Positions 16,936-26,552 of a stretch of 64,000 nt of DNA are shown piece after piece. Each line of letters begins with the position of its first letter. Within the stretch, counting starts at the first letter, position 1. The notes under the pieces were generated by a model. The model saw only the letters and a list, made by a program, of their open reading frames with translations. It ran no database searches and had not been told where the DNA came from. Source of the DNA: Brasilonema angustatum HA4187-MV1 (GTDB lineage: Bacteria > Cyanobacteriota > Cyanobacteriia > Cyanobacteriales > Nostocaceae); assembly GCA_019359695.1 (NCBI GenBank), contig JAHHGV010000021.1, forward strand, positions 78,663-142,662. The letters are read 5' to 3'. The position numbers and the translations under genes were made by a program.

Positions 16936-17979
16936 TTACTCAAATTCCGTCTCACAAAAGACTTGTAACAACTCAACACAGTTAGCAATTGCTCCTAAAT
17001 GGGCGATTTCGTATCCGTGGGTGTTCTGTGTCGGAAATGCCAAACACGCAGCGCGAGCAACATGACCAAATTTCATCGCAATAGAAGCATCACTACCAAA
17101 ACTACTGATTGTTGCTAGCTGTACTGACATATCTAGTTGCTTGGCGCAGTGACGCAGTTGTCCATTTAACGTTTCATCGTAAATTCCATACCCATCTTGA
17201 GAAAGTATCACAGGGCTTTCCCCGTCTTCAATAGGATATTCTGATGAGAGAGGACAAATTTCCAAAGCAATCAAAGCATCTAAGCGCTGGTTTTGAGTAA
17301 AGAAAAGTGCTCCAATTGCTCCCACTTCTTCTTTTGCTGATGCGACTAGATACACATCGACTGGTGGCTGTTTTACCTTTTCGGCAAGTGCTAATAAAAT
17401 AGCAACAGAAGCTTTGTTATCCAAGGTGTAACTGGCAATGTAGTCGTTTAACCGTGTTGGACGTTTTCGATGCTTGCCGACAACCATTCTGGTACCTGGT
17501 CGAATACCAGCTGCTTCCAATTCGGTTGTGGTACATTTTGTTTCTATCCAGGCATTTTCCCATTTAACAGGCGTGTCTTCCTGCTGGACTTTTTGGGGTG
17601 ATTCGTGGGAAACGTGACGGGAACCAAAACTGAGAATGCCGCTGAGTGTTGCGTTATCTCCTAGTAAATCTACCACTCCTTCGCCATAAACCCACGGAAA
17701 TGAGCCGCCTAGCCTGCGAACTTCGACTCGACCTTTTTCGCCAACTGTTTTCACAATTGCGCCTATTTCATCTTTGTGAGCAGTAATGGCAATCTGTCTA
17801 GTGGAATCTAGCCCTTGAATTTTAGCAATGATATTGTCAGCGCGATCATGCCATACTTCCACTCCTAGTGCCGCAAATTGCTGTATCAAGAATTGGTTAA
17901 TTTCTGTTTCTGCACCACTGGGAGAATGATGCATGACTAATTCTTCAATTGTGTGAAATAAGTGGTCGTAGTTGCACAT
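16936..17979 (-). CDS. M42 family metallopeptidase
   Basis: 347 residues. Dinuclear metallo-aminopeptidase of the M42 family (glutamyl aminopeptidase/endoglucanase-like), cytosolic. Visible metal-site motifs are AITAHKDEIGAIV (His/Asp), TLDNKASVAILLAL (Asp), SAKEEVGAIGA (catalytic Glu pair), ALEICPL and the late THGYEIAH. The length is normal. In other family members the enzyme forms a tetrahedral dodecamer that trims peptides; specificity cannot be read here. It lies 113 bases upstream of the CBS gene, on the same strand. Confidence 0.9.
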   Translation of the reverse strand: MCNYDHLFHTIEELVMHHSPSGAETEINQFLIQQFAALGVEVWHDRADNIIAKIQGLDSTRQIAITAHKDEIGAIVKTVGEKGRVEVRRLGGSFPWVYGEGVVDLLGDNATLSGILSFGSRHVSHESPQKVQQEDTPVKWENAWIETKCTTTELEAAGIRPGTRMVVGKHRKRPTRLNDYIASYTLDNKASVAILLALAEKVKQPPVDVYLVASAKEEVGAIGALFFTQNQRLDALIALEICPLSSEYPIEDGESPVILSQDGYGIYDETLNGQLRHCAKQLDMSVQLATISSFGSDASIAMKFGHVARAACLAFPTQNTHGYEIAHLGAIANCVELLQVFCETEFE

Positions 17980-18066
17980 CGTTATTTTAACTAGGTACTT
18001 TACTCAATTAAGAACTGCTATAAATAGTAGGCAAAAGCCCAAATTTATACAATTCAACAAGCACAA

Positions 18067-18675
18067 ATGTATCACCAACAACGCCAAAGTTTGCTTTTCA
18101 CTCTTTCGGCTATACTGACTGGAGCAACTCTTTTAGCTGGAGTTGGAATCTACGTAGTGCTCAAAGGCGTGGAAAGACCAATAGCAGTACCTAACCAAAC
18201 AGTTAGCACAGAAGAAGACATAACACAAGCACCTGTCGATACATTAACTCCGCCTCCACAAGACACATTGGTTTCATCACCACAAGACACACCAGTCGTA
18301 GCAATTCAAGAACAGCGAAACGAACTAGGGAAAAATCTTGGTGGTGTTGATTGGCAAGGAAAGGACTTACGCACGATGAAGCTGCGTAATGCTAACTTAG
18401 GTGGTGCGAATCTTGCAAACACTACCTTGAGTGGTGTTGACTTGAGTGGAGCTACCTTGAGTGGTGCAAATCTTGCAAATGCTAATTTAAGTGGTGTGAA
18501 TTTGAGCAGTGCTAATCTTAGTGGTGCAATTCTTGAAAATGCGAATCTGAGCAGTGCTAATCTCAGTCGCGCCGACTTGAGGGGTGCCAATCTTGATCAT
18601 ACTAACCTAGAGGGAGCTCTTTTAAGAGGAACTCTTCTAGAAGGTGTAAACCTGAGCAACACAATTATGCCTTAG
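18067..18675 (+). CDS. membrane-anchored pentapeptide-repeat protein
   Basis: 202 residues: an N-terminal membrane anchor (about residues 9-33, LLFTLSAILTGATLLAGVGIYVVL), a Pro/Thr/Gln-rich linker (about 35-85) with DTLTPPPQDTLVSSPQDTP repeats, and then about 20 pentapeptides of the A(N/D)LXX kind from residue 97, forming a right-handed quadrilateral helix. Function unknown; such proteins are abundant in cyanobacteria. First of three pentapeptide genes in 3.5 kb. Confidence 0.88.
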   Translation: MYHQQRQSLLFTLSAILTGATLLAGVGIYVVLKGVERPIAVPNQTVSTEEDITQAPVDTLTPPPQDTLVSSPQDTPVVAIQEQRNELGKNLGGVDWQGKDLRTMKLRNANLGGANLANTTLSGVDLSGATLSGANLANANLSGVNLSSANLSGAILENANLSSANLSRADLRGANLDHTNLEGALLRGTLLEGVNLSNTIMP

Positions 18676-18861
18676 GGAGTTGGCTCTAGGTAAGCGACTC
18701 ACGTACATGATACAATATAAGTGACGATCATCACTTCAATAATTGATACTTATCACTTTCCCCAAATTTGTTTATCTCTTAGTTTGGGAGGGAAGACAAA
18801 TCATTCTTGTATTTAGACTACAAGTATTGATTTCTTACTTGGCAGTTGTGAGGAATAACTT

Positions 18862-19005
18862 ATGCGAGAAAAACTATTGCTAGCTGTTACTCTGACATTT
18901 GCCTTGAGTTTGTTTACAGAACTGAACTGGTTTTCTTCAGCCCGTACAGCCACAAACAGGACAAATTCTGATTTATCAGCTTTCACTGTTACTTTACGTC
19001 AATAA
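18862..19005 (+). CDS. 47-residue putative secreted peptide
   Basis: Reading frame MREKLLLAVTLTFALSLFTE, then a short Ser/Thr-rich tail ending TVTLRQ. GAGGAAT about 9 bases before the ATG is a fair ribosome-binding site. The N-terminus looks like a signal peptide, and the mature part would be about 20 residues. No family known. It lies between two pentapeptide genes on the same strand. Confidence 0.5.
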   Translation: MREKLLLAVTLTFALSLFTELNWFSSARTATNRTNSDLSAFTVTLRQ

Positions 19006-19116
19006 CAAGAATTATACGCCATAGCAACAGTGATATGACTAGGAAAATAAAAAAATATAAAAAGATATGTGTATGGAAACACTGAGCCTTCAGGCAAAGA
19101 CATTGCGACGCCAATA

Positions 19117-19887
19117 ATGAAAAGCCGAATTTTAGCCACCAGCGTATTTTTCACGCTTATCGGCTTAAATCAGACAGTTCTAGCAGCAAATCTGGAACAT
19201 GTCAGACAGTTACTAGCAAGCAAACAGTGTCAAAACTGTGATTTAGCCGGGGCTGGTTTGGTGATGGCTGATTTATCAGGAGCGGATTTAACTAAAGCCA
19301 ATCTTGCAGGTGCGAATCTCAGCCGCGCTAACTTGAGTGGTGCTAACTTGAGGGGTGCAAACTTGAGTGGTGTTGGTTTATTTGGTGCTAACCTCACGGG
19401 AGCCAATCTCAGTGGGGCAAATTTGCAGAATGCTGATTTGCGACATACCTATTTAGTTAACGCTCAATTAGATGGTGTGAATCTTAATGGGATTAATTTG
19501 CAAGGAGCAATCGGCATACCATCGCAAATTGCTACACATGAGAAATTTTATGCTTGGGGTGTTACCGAAGCACAAAAAGGCAATCAACAGCAAGCAATTG
19601 ATTATTTCAATCAGGCTATTGTCATGAACCCTGATTATGCAGGTGCTTATCTAGCTCGTGGTGTTGCTCGTTACCAAATACTTGATCGACAAGGTGCATT
19701 TCAAGACGCCCAAGTTGCTGAAAAATTATTTATATCCCAAAACAATAGCAGTGGAATACAAACAGCACAAGCTTTTATCAAAGAACTGCAAACACCTTAC
19801 GAAACTAAGGTAAAACCTGCCAAACCTGATTTCATTGATTTTGTAGGAAGTGTTGGCTCTCTACTACTCCAGTTTTTGCCATTTTAG
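19117..19887 (+). CDS. secreted pentapeptide-repeat protein with TPR-like C-terminus
   Basis: About 256 residues from [17 protein letters not shown]; the upstream ATG at 19069 would add 16 residues before the signal peptide. A signal peptide with a TVLA-A cleavage site is followed by an N-terminal CxxC ([13 protein letters not shown]), about 20 pentapeptides ([13 protein letters not shown] type, residues about 45-135) and a pair of TPR-like helices ([29 protein letters not shown]). The combination CQNCDL plus pentapeptides plus TPR is seen in cyanobacterial periplasmic proteins of unknown role. Confidence 0.88.
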   Translation: MKSRILATSVFFTLIGLNQTVLAANLEHVRQLLASKQCQNCDLAGAGLVMADLSGADLTKANLAGANLSRANLSGANLRGANLSGVGLFGANLTGANLSGANLQNADLRHTYLVNAQLDGVNLNGINLQGAIGIPSQIATHEKFYAWGVTEAQKGNQQQAIDYFNQAIVMNPDYAGAYLARGVARYQILDRQGAFQDAQVAEKLFISQNNSSGIQTAQAFIKELQTPYETKVKPAKPDFIDFVGSVGSLLLQFLPF

Positions 19888-19917
19888 TGATTAGTAGTCG
19901 GTGGGTAGTAGTATTTT

Positions 19918-19990
19918 ATCAGTTACCAGTTATCAGTTATCAGTTACCAGTTACTAGTTTTCACTGTTCACTGTTCACTGTTTATTGTTG
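19918..19990. repeat. heptameric repeats CAGTTAY and TTCACTG
   Basis: Five degenerate CAGTTAC/CAGTTAT units followed by three TTCACTG units, immediately upstream of the TenA-like gene. Confidence 0.8.
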
Positions 19991-20022
19991 ACTGTTTGAA
20001 TGACAACTCATCGTTATTACTC

Positions 20023-20646
20023 ATGACTATTTCTAAAGAACTATGGCAAGCAAATCACGACATAGCCCAGGCTTGTCTTGAACATCCCTTTGTCCAAGGT
20101 ATCGGTGATGGTACTCTTGAGCAGAAAAAATTTGCCTATTATGTCGGACAAGATGCTTTTTTCTTAGAAGCCTTTGCTCGTGCTTACAGCATAGCTGCAG
20201 CTAAAGCACCAGATTTCTCAGTCTTTACGACATTTCACTCCTTAGCTGATGGAGTTTTACAAGAACTGAAACTTCATGAGGGTTATGCAGCAAAGTGGGG
20301 AGTCAGTTTACATTCTGTGGAACCTGGAGTGACTACCCGTCGCTATACCGACTTTTTGTTAGCAACAGCTTGGAGTGCTGATGTGGGTTTAACTGCTACA
20401 GCTATGTCTCCCTGTATGGGTTTATATGCTTTTTTAGGAAAACAATTGGCTGGTGACAACATACCCAATCATCAATATGCGGATTGGATTCGTACTTATA
20501 GCGGCGCAGATTTTCAACCATTAACGCAACAATTAGAAGATTTGGTTGATTCGTATACGAGTGGCACAACTTTGGTAGAGTCAACTTATCGTTATGCCAT
20601 GTTGTGTGAGCGAGACTTTTTTCAAGCAGCATGGGAATGTTTATAA
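20023..20646 (+). CDS. TenA family protein (thiaminase II-like)
   Basis: 207 residues from ATG 20023; a TTG at 19996 would add nine residues that partly come from a repeat. All-helical TenA fold with SKELWQANHDIAQACLEHPFVQGIGDGTL, the conserved YVGQDAFFLEAFARAY and AMSPCMGLYAFLG, whose cysteine marks the TenA_C type, and a C-terminal MLCERDFFQAAWE with the conserved Glu. TenA enzymes hydrolyse aminopyrimidine in thiamin salvage. No thiamin genes are nearby, so the substrate is inferred from family only. Confidence 0.88.
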   Translation: MTISKELWQANHDIAQACLEHPFVQGIGDGTLEQKKFAYYVGQDAFFLEAFARAYSIAAAKAPDFSVFTTFHSLADGVLQELKLHEGYAAKWGVSLHSVEPGVTTRRYTDFLLATAWSADVGLTATAMSPCMGLYAFLGKQLAGDNIPNHQYADWIRTYSGADFQPLTQQLEDLVDSYTSGTTLVESTYRYAMLCERDFFQAAWECL

Positions 20647-21104
20647 ATCGCCGCTTGTGTTTGCTTCTCTGATTTGTGAAAATTACTTTTTCAGTGAACC
20701 GCACCAGGCGCAGAGTAAGCACCACCAGAAGAATAAAGAGAGATTTTCACGTTCCTTGTAGCGTGCCCGTAGGGCTTATGATTTAAGACTGTTATCTCAC
20801 ATCTCATTTCCTATCTCAAGAATCAAGTCAACTGCGTCGTGCTTGGAATTCTATATGAAGCGTAAGAGAACTACACTCATTAATTCAAAAAACTTAACAA
20901 ACAAGAATGAATGCAAATTGTCTAATATACAACTTTAATTGCTGGTAGTGTTTACGCCCTAACAAACTATTATTTGTGAGTTGTTTACCAATGACTTAGT
21001 TTGGATTGTCATCATGATATTTTGTCTATTAATGACAGAATTTGTCACAACTCGACTGGATCACACAATTCACCCAACTTAGTCTGTTCTTTGAGGCACA
21101 CCGC
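20647..21104. other. intergenic region
   Basis: No gene seen in about 460 bases. A short mosaic-repeat fragment (TAGCGTGCCCGTAGGGCTTATG) is at about 20758-20780. Confidence 0.5.
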
Positions 21105-21551
21105 ATGCAAGAAGTATTGTTAAATCGTGCAATGAGCGTTGATGATTTGTTGAAACGCTATCAGACAGGAGAAAGAAATTTCAAAGGTATAAACTTGATA
21201 GGTGGTTGCCTAAATGGAATCAATCTCAGCGGAGCAAGTTTAAAAGGAGCTTCTTTAAGTGAAGTTGATTTAAGTAAAGCAAATTTGGTTGGGGTTGACT
21301 TGACAGAAGCATCTTTAGTGAGAGCTAACCTTACAGGCGCTAACCTCACAGGAGCGAATCTGAGTGGAGCAAATCTTCATGAAGCAAAGCTCACAGGAGC
21401 CATCCTTGATGGAGCAGTTTTGAAAATGGCAGACTTGATAGATGCAGATTTCACCGCTGCAAATCTAGAGGGAGCTAATCTGTACGGCGCACACATGATG
21501 GGTACTCTGTTGCAGGGTGCGATTATGCCAGATGGTAAAATCAACAATTAG
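21105..21551 (+). CDS. pentapeptide-repeat protein
   Basis: About 148 residues from MQEVLLNRAMSVDDLLKRY. GAGG about 9 bases upstream supports this ATG; a TTG at 21042 and an ATG at 21132 (MSVDDLLKRYQTGERNF) are alternatives. The head helix is followed by about 20 pentapeptides ([14 protein letters not shown] type) that fill the rest. No signal peptide, so cytosolic. Role unknown. Confidence 0.85.
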   Translation: MQEVLLNRAMSVDDLLKRYQTGERNFKGINLIGGCLNGINLSGASLKGASLSEVDLSKANLVGVDLTEASLVRANLTGANLTGANLSGANLHEAKLTGAILDGAVLKMADLIDADFTAANLEGANLYGAHMMGTLLQGAIMPDGKINN

Positions 21552-21972
21552 TTACGGTAGCTATCATAATCAACATTTGTAACCCGTGAACACCGATTCT
21601 AAAATGTGCAAGTTAAGAGTTGACGTCAATTGGTAGTGCTTCTCTGATCTTCCATTGGGGGATGCTTGTTTTAACCACAGGTATCTCCTTTATTTTTTAT
21701 ACCCATTCCTACGGATCGCTAACCCTATGCGATACGCCCTTGGCGTCTGCGCTCTGCGCAATCGCCTACTTTAGTCTAGTTCCCGGTGCGAAACTCAGAA
21801 GGCTGATTCTATCAAGCATAAAAACCAAGGTTTTGGTTCCTGGAAACATCTTAAATTCGTACCCTTATTTTTTGGAAATTTAGTTTTGCACCGGGAACTA
21901 GTCTAAACTCCAGTAATCAAGACATGATATGATATCGTGTTTGTGATTTTCCCAGCTTAGCAATGACTCAAA
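21552..21972. other. intergenic region with MITE-like element
   Basis: No credible gene. Contains a short mosaic-repeat piece (GCGATACGCCCTTGGCGTCTG at about 21730-21750) and the inverted-repeat element listed separately. Confidence 0.55.
21768..21909. mobile_element. 142-bp MITE-like element with 27-bp terminal inverted repeats
   Basis: Left arm 21768-21794 reads ACTTTAGTCTAGTTCCCGGT and on; right arm 21883-21909 is its reverse complement with three mismatches. The 88 bases between carry no gene. No clear target-site duplication could be seen. It could be a miniature transposon, or just a long hairpin repeat. Confidence 0.55.
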
Positions 21973-23160
21973 ATGCAGAGCATCAAAAAAATATTTAAGT
22001 TTCCACAAATTCTTCTCTTTTTTATTCCTTTTCTACTTCTTATCAGCATCTTTATCATTAACATCCCTGCCCCAAATTATCCCATAACTGGAATAGATTT
22101 TATTGGTTCTGCGACTTTTCCCACTGGTTACACTTTCAAAAAAACTCCCATGGGAGGGCTTTCTGGAATAACCTATGATGCCAAAAAACAACTTTATTGC
22201 ACGATATCTGATGATCGTAGTGAAAAAGCTGCGGCTCGCTTCTACACATTAAGAATTGACCTAAGCAATCAAAAACTAACAAATGATAAAGTTGTCCCTC
22301 TTGGTGTCACGACACTCTTAAATGAAAGTAGTCAAACTTTCCCGACTGGTACTATCGATTCAGAAGGCATCACCTTAACTAACCACGAAACTGTTTATAT
22401 TTCTTCTGAAGGTGATAATTTTAAACAAATAACGCCTTTTCTTAAAGAATTTTCCCTATCTTCTGGAAAAGTTTTGAGAACACTACCAATTCCCAACAAG
22501 TTTTTGCCAGATAAAAGTCGTCAACAAGGTATCCGCAACAACTTAGCGTTTGAATCTCTGACTATTACACCTAACAACAAATCTTTGTTTACAGCCACAG
22601 AAAATGCTCTGATTCAAGATGGTCCAGAAGCCAAACCAAAAATCAGTAGTCCTTGCCGCATTTTGCAATACAATTTACTCACTCAGCAACCAGAGAAAGA
22701 ATTTCTTTACCAAACTGAAGCCGTTACGCCAATTTTTAATTTTTCTCCTAAATTTGCCAGCGGTTTAAGTGATTTACTTGCTCTGGATAACCAAGGTCAT
22801 TTCCTAAGTTTAGAGCGGACTTTTTCTGGGTTTGGGTTTTCTATTGCTCTGTTTCAAGTTTCCTTAGAAGGTGCTGATGACATTCATAAAATTGACAGTC
22901 TTTTAGCTGTTGATATTAACAAAATTAAACCCATCAAGAAAGAGCTACTTTTGGATTTGAGAAAATTAGATGTAGCGCTAGATAATATCGAGGGCTTAAC
23001 TCTCGGCTCCAAATTATCTGATGGTCAGCTTTCATTAATCCTTGTGAGCGATAATAACTTTAATCGTCTTGAGCGAACTCAGATACTCGCCTTTAAACTT
23101 AAGATGGAACCACCGCTTATCAGGTTGTTTCGGCGTTTTATTCCCAATTTAAATCGTTGA
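21973..23160 (+). CDS. esterase-like activity of phytase family protein
   Basis: 395 residues with one N-terminal membrane segment (about residues 12-30, ILLFFIPFLLLISIFIINI) that may be a signal anchor. The body matches the phytase-like esterase family: GGLSGITYDAKKQLYCTISDDRS near the start, GTIDSEGITLTNHETVYISSEGD, RNNLAFESLTITPNNKSL, and DNIEGLTLG near the end, as expected for a six-bladed propeller. Exported or periplasmic. The substrate is not known for cyanobacterial members. Confidence 0.85.
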   Translation: MQSIKKIFKFPQILLFFIPFLLLISIFIINIPAPNYPITGIDFIGSATFPTGYTFKKTPMGGLSGITYDAKKQLYCTISDDRSEKAAARFYTLRIDLSNQKLTNDKVVPLGVTTLLNESSQTFPTGTIDSEGITLTNHETVYISSEGDNFKQITPFLKEFSLSSGKVLRTLPIPNKFLPDKSRQQGIRNNLAFESLTITPNNKSLFTATENALIQDGPEAKPKISSPCRILQYNLLTQQPEKEFLYQTEAVTPIFNFSPKFASGLSDLLALDNQGHFLSLERTFSGFGFSIALFQVSLEGADDIHKIDSLLAVDINKIKPIKKELLLDLRKLDVALDNIEGLTLGSKLSDGQLSLILVSDNNFNRLERTQILAFKLKMEPPLIRLFRRFIPNLNR

Positions 23161-23357
23161 TAATAGGGAGTATAGCAGTCCTAAATCATTTGTGTGAAAG
23201 TGCCTGCGCTCTGCGCTTAAAAACCAAGTACACTTGTACATCCTTCTTTCCTGTTCCCTGTTCCCTGTAAATCATCACTGAATAACTAATAACGAATTTC
23301 AAAAAAAGCTTGACAATGTTCAGGAGAATAGTCATAATAAATAAAGTGACCAATTAA

Positions 23358-23431
23358 GGGACTGTAGTTCAATTGGTTAGAGCACCGCCCTGTCACGGCG
23401 GAAGTTGCGGGTTCGAGCCCCGTCAGTCCCG
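23358..23431 (+). tRNA. tRNA-Asp (anticodon GTC)
   Basis: 74-nt cloverleaf: acceptor GGGACTG pairs with CAGTCCC, D-arm TAGTTCAATTGGTTAGA, anticodon arm CCGCC-CTGTCAC-GGCGG with GTC, and T-arm GCGGGTTCGAGCCCCGT. The discriminator is G; CCA is not encoded. Confidence 0.97.
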
Positions 23432-23563
23432 TTAAAAAATTATGAGTGCTGAGTTCTGAGTCGCGACTTGTAAGTTATTCAGAACTCAGCACTTATTGCT
23501 GAAAGCTTAATATTAAGCTAGATGAGTCGTGGTTTATAAACGTAGACAAGAGAGAGAACGCCC

Positions 23564-25006
23564 GTGACTGTTAGAGTCCGTATAGCCCCCAGTCCAACTG
23601 GGAATCTACATATTGGAACAGCAAGGACAGCTGTATTTAACTGGTTGTTTGCCCGCCACCACAGTGGTCAGTTTATCCTGCGCATTGAAGACACAGACTT
23701 CGAGCGATCGCGTCCCGAATACACCGAAAATATTTTCCAAGGACTGCGTTGGCTGGGACTGAACTGGGATGAAGGACCATTTTTCCAAACTAAGCGTCTG
23801 GAAATTTACAAAAGCGCGGTTCAAAGCCTTTTTGATAAAGGACTTGCATATCGCTGCTACACCACGCCAGAAGAATTAGAAGCGCTGCGTGAGGCTCAAA
23901 AAGCCAGAAATGAAGCTCCGCGCTATGATAACCGTCATCGCAATCTTACACCAGAACAAGAAGCCGCATACAAAGCCGAAGGACGTAACTTTGTCATTCG
24001 TTTCAAAATTGATGACGACCGGGAAATTGTCTGGAATGACCTGGTACGAGAAAAGATGGTCTGGCGAGGTAGCGATTTAGGCGGTGATATGGTTATTGCT
24101 CGCGCCGCAGCAGATGGTATTGGTGTCCCACTGTACAATTTTGCGGTTGTCGTGGATGACATAGATATGCAAATTACCCATGTCATTCGCGGAGAAGACC
24201 ACATCGCCAACACCGCCAAGCAAATTCTGCTATATGAAGCTTTTGGCGCAAAAGTGCCAGAGTTTGCCCATACACCTTTGATTTTGAATCAGGAAGGACG
24301 CAAGCTTTCCAAGCGGGATGGAGTCACATCCATTTTTGACTTTAAGCAAATGGGCTTTACTGCTGAAGCTATGGTGAATTATATGACATTACTGGGTTGG
24401 TCAGCCCCAGACTCGACTCAGGAAATTTTTACCTTGGAAGAAGCAGCCAAGCTATTTAGTTTTGAGCGTGTTAATAAAGCCGGGGCAAAATTCGACTGGG
24501 CGAAGCTGGATTGGATAAACAGTCAGTATCTTCACAATATGTCAGTAGATAAGCTGACAGATTTGTTGATTCCATTCTGGGAAGAAGCTGGATATCCATT
24601 GACAGGAGGACGCGATCGCCCTTGGTTAGAACAGCTTGTCGCTTTAATTGGTGCGAGTTTGACTCGCCTTGTTGATGCAGTTCCTATGAGCAAACTGTTT
24701 TTTATAGAAACAGTTGAATTTAGCGATGAAGCAACTGCTCAATTAAAACAAGAAGGTTCTGTAGCTACTCTCAACGGTGTGATCGCTGCTTTGGAAAATC
24801 ATCAACTCACACAAACCAGCGCTCAAGAAATGATTAAACAAGTCGTTAAAGAACAAAACGTCAAGAAAGGCGTCGTGATGAAAGCACTTCGCGCTGGTTT
24901 AACAGGAGATTTGCATGGTCCTGACTTGATTCAATCCTGGTTACTTTTGAATCAAATTGGTTTAGACAAGCCGCGTTTGATTGAGGCGGTAAAACAAGTA
25001 AGTTAA
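23564..25006 (+). CDS. gltX: glutamyl-tRNA synthetase
   Basis: 480 residues, class I synthetase that charges tRNA-Glu (and in cyanobacteria tRNA-Gln, later amidated); the product also feeds tetrapyrrole synthesis. HIGH-type motif HIGT at residues 16-19 and KLSKR at about 248 are intact. The start is GTG at 23564, with [18 protein letters not shown] right at the N-terminus, and only a weak GAGAG ribosome-binding site. tRNA-Asp lies 130 bases upstream on the same strand. Confidence 0.97.
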   Translation: MTVRVRIAPSPTGNLHIGTARTAVFNWLFARHHSGQFILRIEDTDFERSRPEYTENIFQGLRWLGLNWDEGPFFQTKRLEIYKSAVQSLFDKGLAYRCYTTPEELEALREAQKARNEAPRYDNRHRNLTPEQEAAYKAEGRNFVIRFKIDDDREIVWNDLVREKMVWRGSDLGGDMVIARAAADGIGVPLYNFAVVVDDIDMQITHVIRGEDHIANTAKQILLYEAFGAKVPEFAHTPLILNQEGRKLSKRDGVTSIFDFKQMGFTAEAMVNYMTLLGWSAPDSTQEIFTLEEAAKLFSFERVNKAGAKFDWAKLDWINSQYLHNMSVDKLTDLLIPFWEEAGYPLTGGRDRPWLEQLVALIGASLTRLVDAVPMSKLFFIETVEFSDEATAQLKQEGSVATLNGVIAALENHQLTQTSAQEMIKQVVKEQNVKKGVVMKALRAGLTGDLHGPDLIQSWLLLNQIGLDKPRLIEAVKQVS

Positions 25007-25363
25007 CAGCAATTATGCTTTGAGAACGTGCTCAATTTATACGTATAAGACCCAGTCTTCGGTCAATTTGATGGGTAGTTTTTCCATTTAAACAAGTGTG
25101 TCCTCTAGACAGAAGTTACTGGATTTTTACATGGGTTTTACCCAATCCCAATTGGTTTTACCAATTGAAAACTACTGTAATGGTAGAGGTGCATTCATCT
25201 GCACCTCTGCTTGTGAATCTCATTTTACTTTAGTCAGCGAATTGACAATTAATGAGTTATTTGATATTTAAAAAGTAAAAAAATAAGTCAAAAATCCTTG
25301 GCTTGGGAACTTCGAGTGTAGTATTCATGTCTCTAAAAAGACTAAAAAAAGTATGTTCTTGGA
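25007..25363. other. intergenic region with two hairpins
   Basis: No gene seen. CAATTGGTTTTACCAATTG (about 25150-25168) and AGAGGTGCA-TTCATC-TGCACCTCT (25185-25208) are inverted repeats; the second may help end gltX transcription, though no clear T-run follows at once. Confidence 0.5.
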
Positions 25364-25861
25364 ATGCTGACAAAAGAGATATCTCGGGGAATAAGATTAT
25401 CTTTGATGGTAGCGGCGCTGGCGATCGCGTCAGCAATCAATACAATATCTCGTGCGCAGGAAACATCCTCACCCTTTTTTGAGGATGTCGTTATCGGTCA
25501 AAAGTTTTCTCCAGATCCGTTGATTGTTCGTGGTGTGAGTGGCGGTTCTATACCGGGGAGGGAAATTGCTGGTAGAAGAGAAACTCCTACAGGAACTTGC
25601 ACTGGATATTTTGATGAAGACCCAGACCATACTATTGAGCTAACAAGTAAATTTGATTACTTAAAAATAGAAGTCAGAAGCCCTGAGGATACCACCTTAA
25701 TTATTAGAGGTCCTGGAGGTAGCTGGTGCAATGACGATTTTGATGGCAAGAATCCTGGCATGATTGGAGAATGGTTACCAGGAACATACTATGTATGGAT
25801 TGGTTCGTTTAAAAAAGATAAGTACTTTCCTTATACCCTACGAATTACAGAAATTAAGTAG
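25364..25861 (+). CDS. secreted hypothetical protein
   Basis: 165 residues with a signal peptide (SLMVAALAIASAINTISRAQE, about residues 13-33). The mature part is beta-rich, with two cysteines (TGTCTGYFD and GGSWCNDDFDG) that could form a disulfide, and GEWLPGTYYVWIGSF, a pattern of small beta-sandwich domains similar to pre-peptidase C-terminal domains. Such proteins are common in cyanobacterial genomes. No function known; an extracytoplasmic binding module is a guess. Confidence 0.75.
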   Translation: MLTKEISRGIRLSLMVAALAIASAINTISRAQETSSPFFEDVVIGQKFSPDPLIVRGVSGGSIPGREIAGRRETPTGTCTGYFDEDPDHTIELTSKFDYLKIEVRSPEDTTLIIRGPGGSWCNDDFDGKNPGMIGEWLPGTYYVWIGSFKKDKYFPYTLRITEIK

Positions 25862-26552
25862 GCTGCGCTGATAAAAGAAAGGATAATGTGGGGACAATGG
25901 TTATCCAAAACTTTGACATTTTGAACTTGGACGTAAACGCAAACCCTCACCACAGATATTTATGGGTGCTGTAATTGTACTCGTGGGGGATGTTGTCCTG
26001 TGCGTGTCATGCTTTACCCCAACCCCGTCTCTTTTAGCAGCAGCCGTAGTTTTGCATGAGGAAGTTTCGTGTCCTTCTTGTTATTTCCCCAGATATCAGA
26101 AAAGAAGTCTTGCATCAGCGCTTCGGATGCTTAAGCGATTTGTGAACTGAGCTTGAAATACCTGTTCCTTCTGAGTTCTATATGGTTCTTAGCCATTTTC
26201 CTCCGTCTAGCTACAGGATGAGAAATCGTATTTATTTATATAAAATCTCCAATACATTTCTTATCAAACGGCAAATGGCATGATTTTGAGCTATTGACAT
26301 CAACTTAACAGACAAGCAGCGTTAGCCGCAGGTTTGCATATTTACATGAGAGACCCATAGTAAAATGAAGCAAAATTAAGTTAAATTTAATGAAGATTCT
26401 TAATAATGTTTTGGCTTGTTAGCTCAGACGCTAACGAAAAGCTTATCGTGTGTCATAACATTGGATAAAAAATGCAGTTATAGACATCGATTTGAAAAAC
26501 TCTATCTGTAGACTGTTGATTTGTTGTATATGCATCTAGAGGCAAAATTAAG
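25862..26552. other. long intergenic region upstream of ftsH
   Basis: About 690 bases. The only open frame of note (25962-26150) has no ribosome-binding site and no family resemblance. The stretch presumably holds the ftsH promoter and leader. Confidence 0.5.

Noticed and set aside
21620..21883. 87-codon frame over the MITE-like element
   Set aside because: Crosses a mosaic-repeat piece and an inverted repeat; no homology pattern.
25962..26150. 62-codon frame upstream of ftsH
   Set aside because: No ribosome-binding site and no resemblance to known proteins; cysteine content looks accidental.
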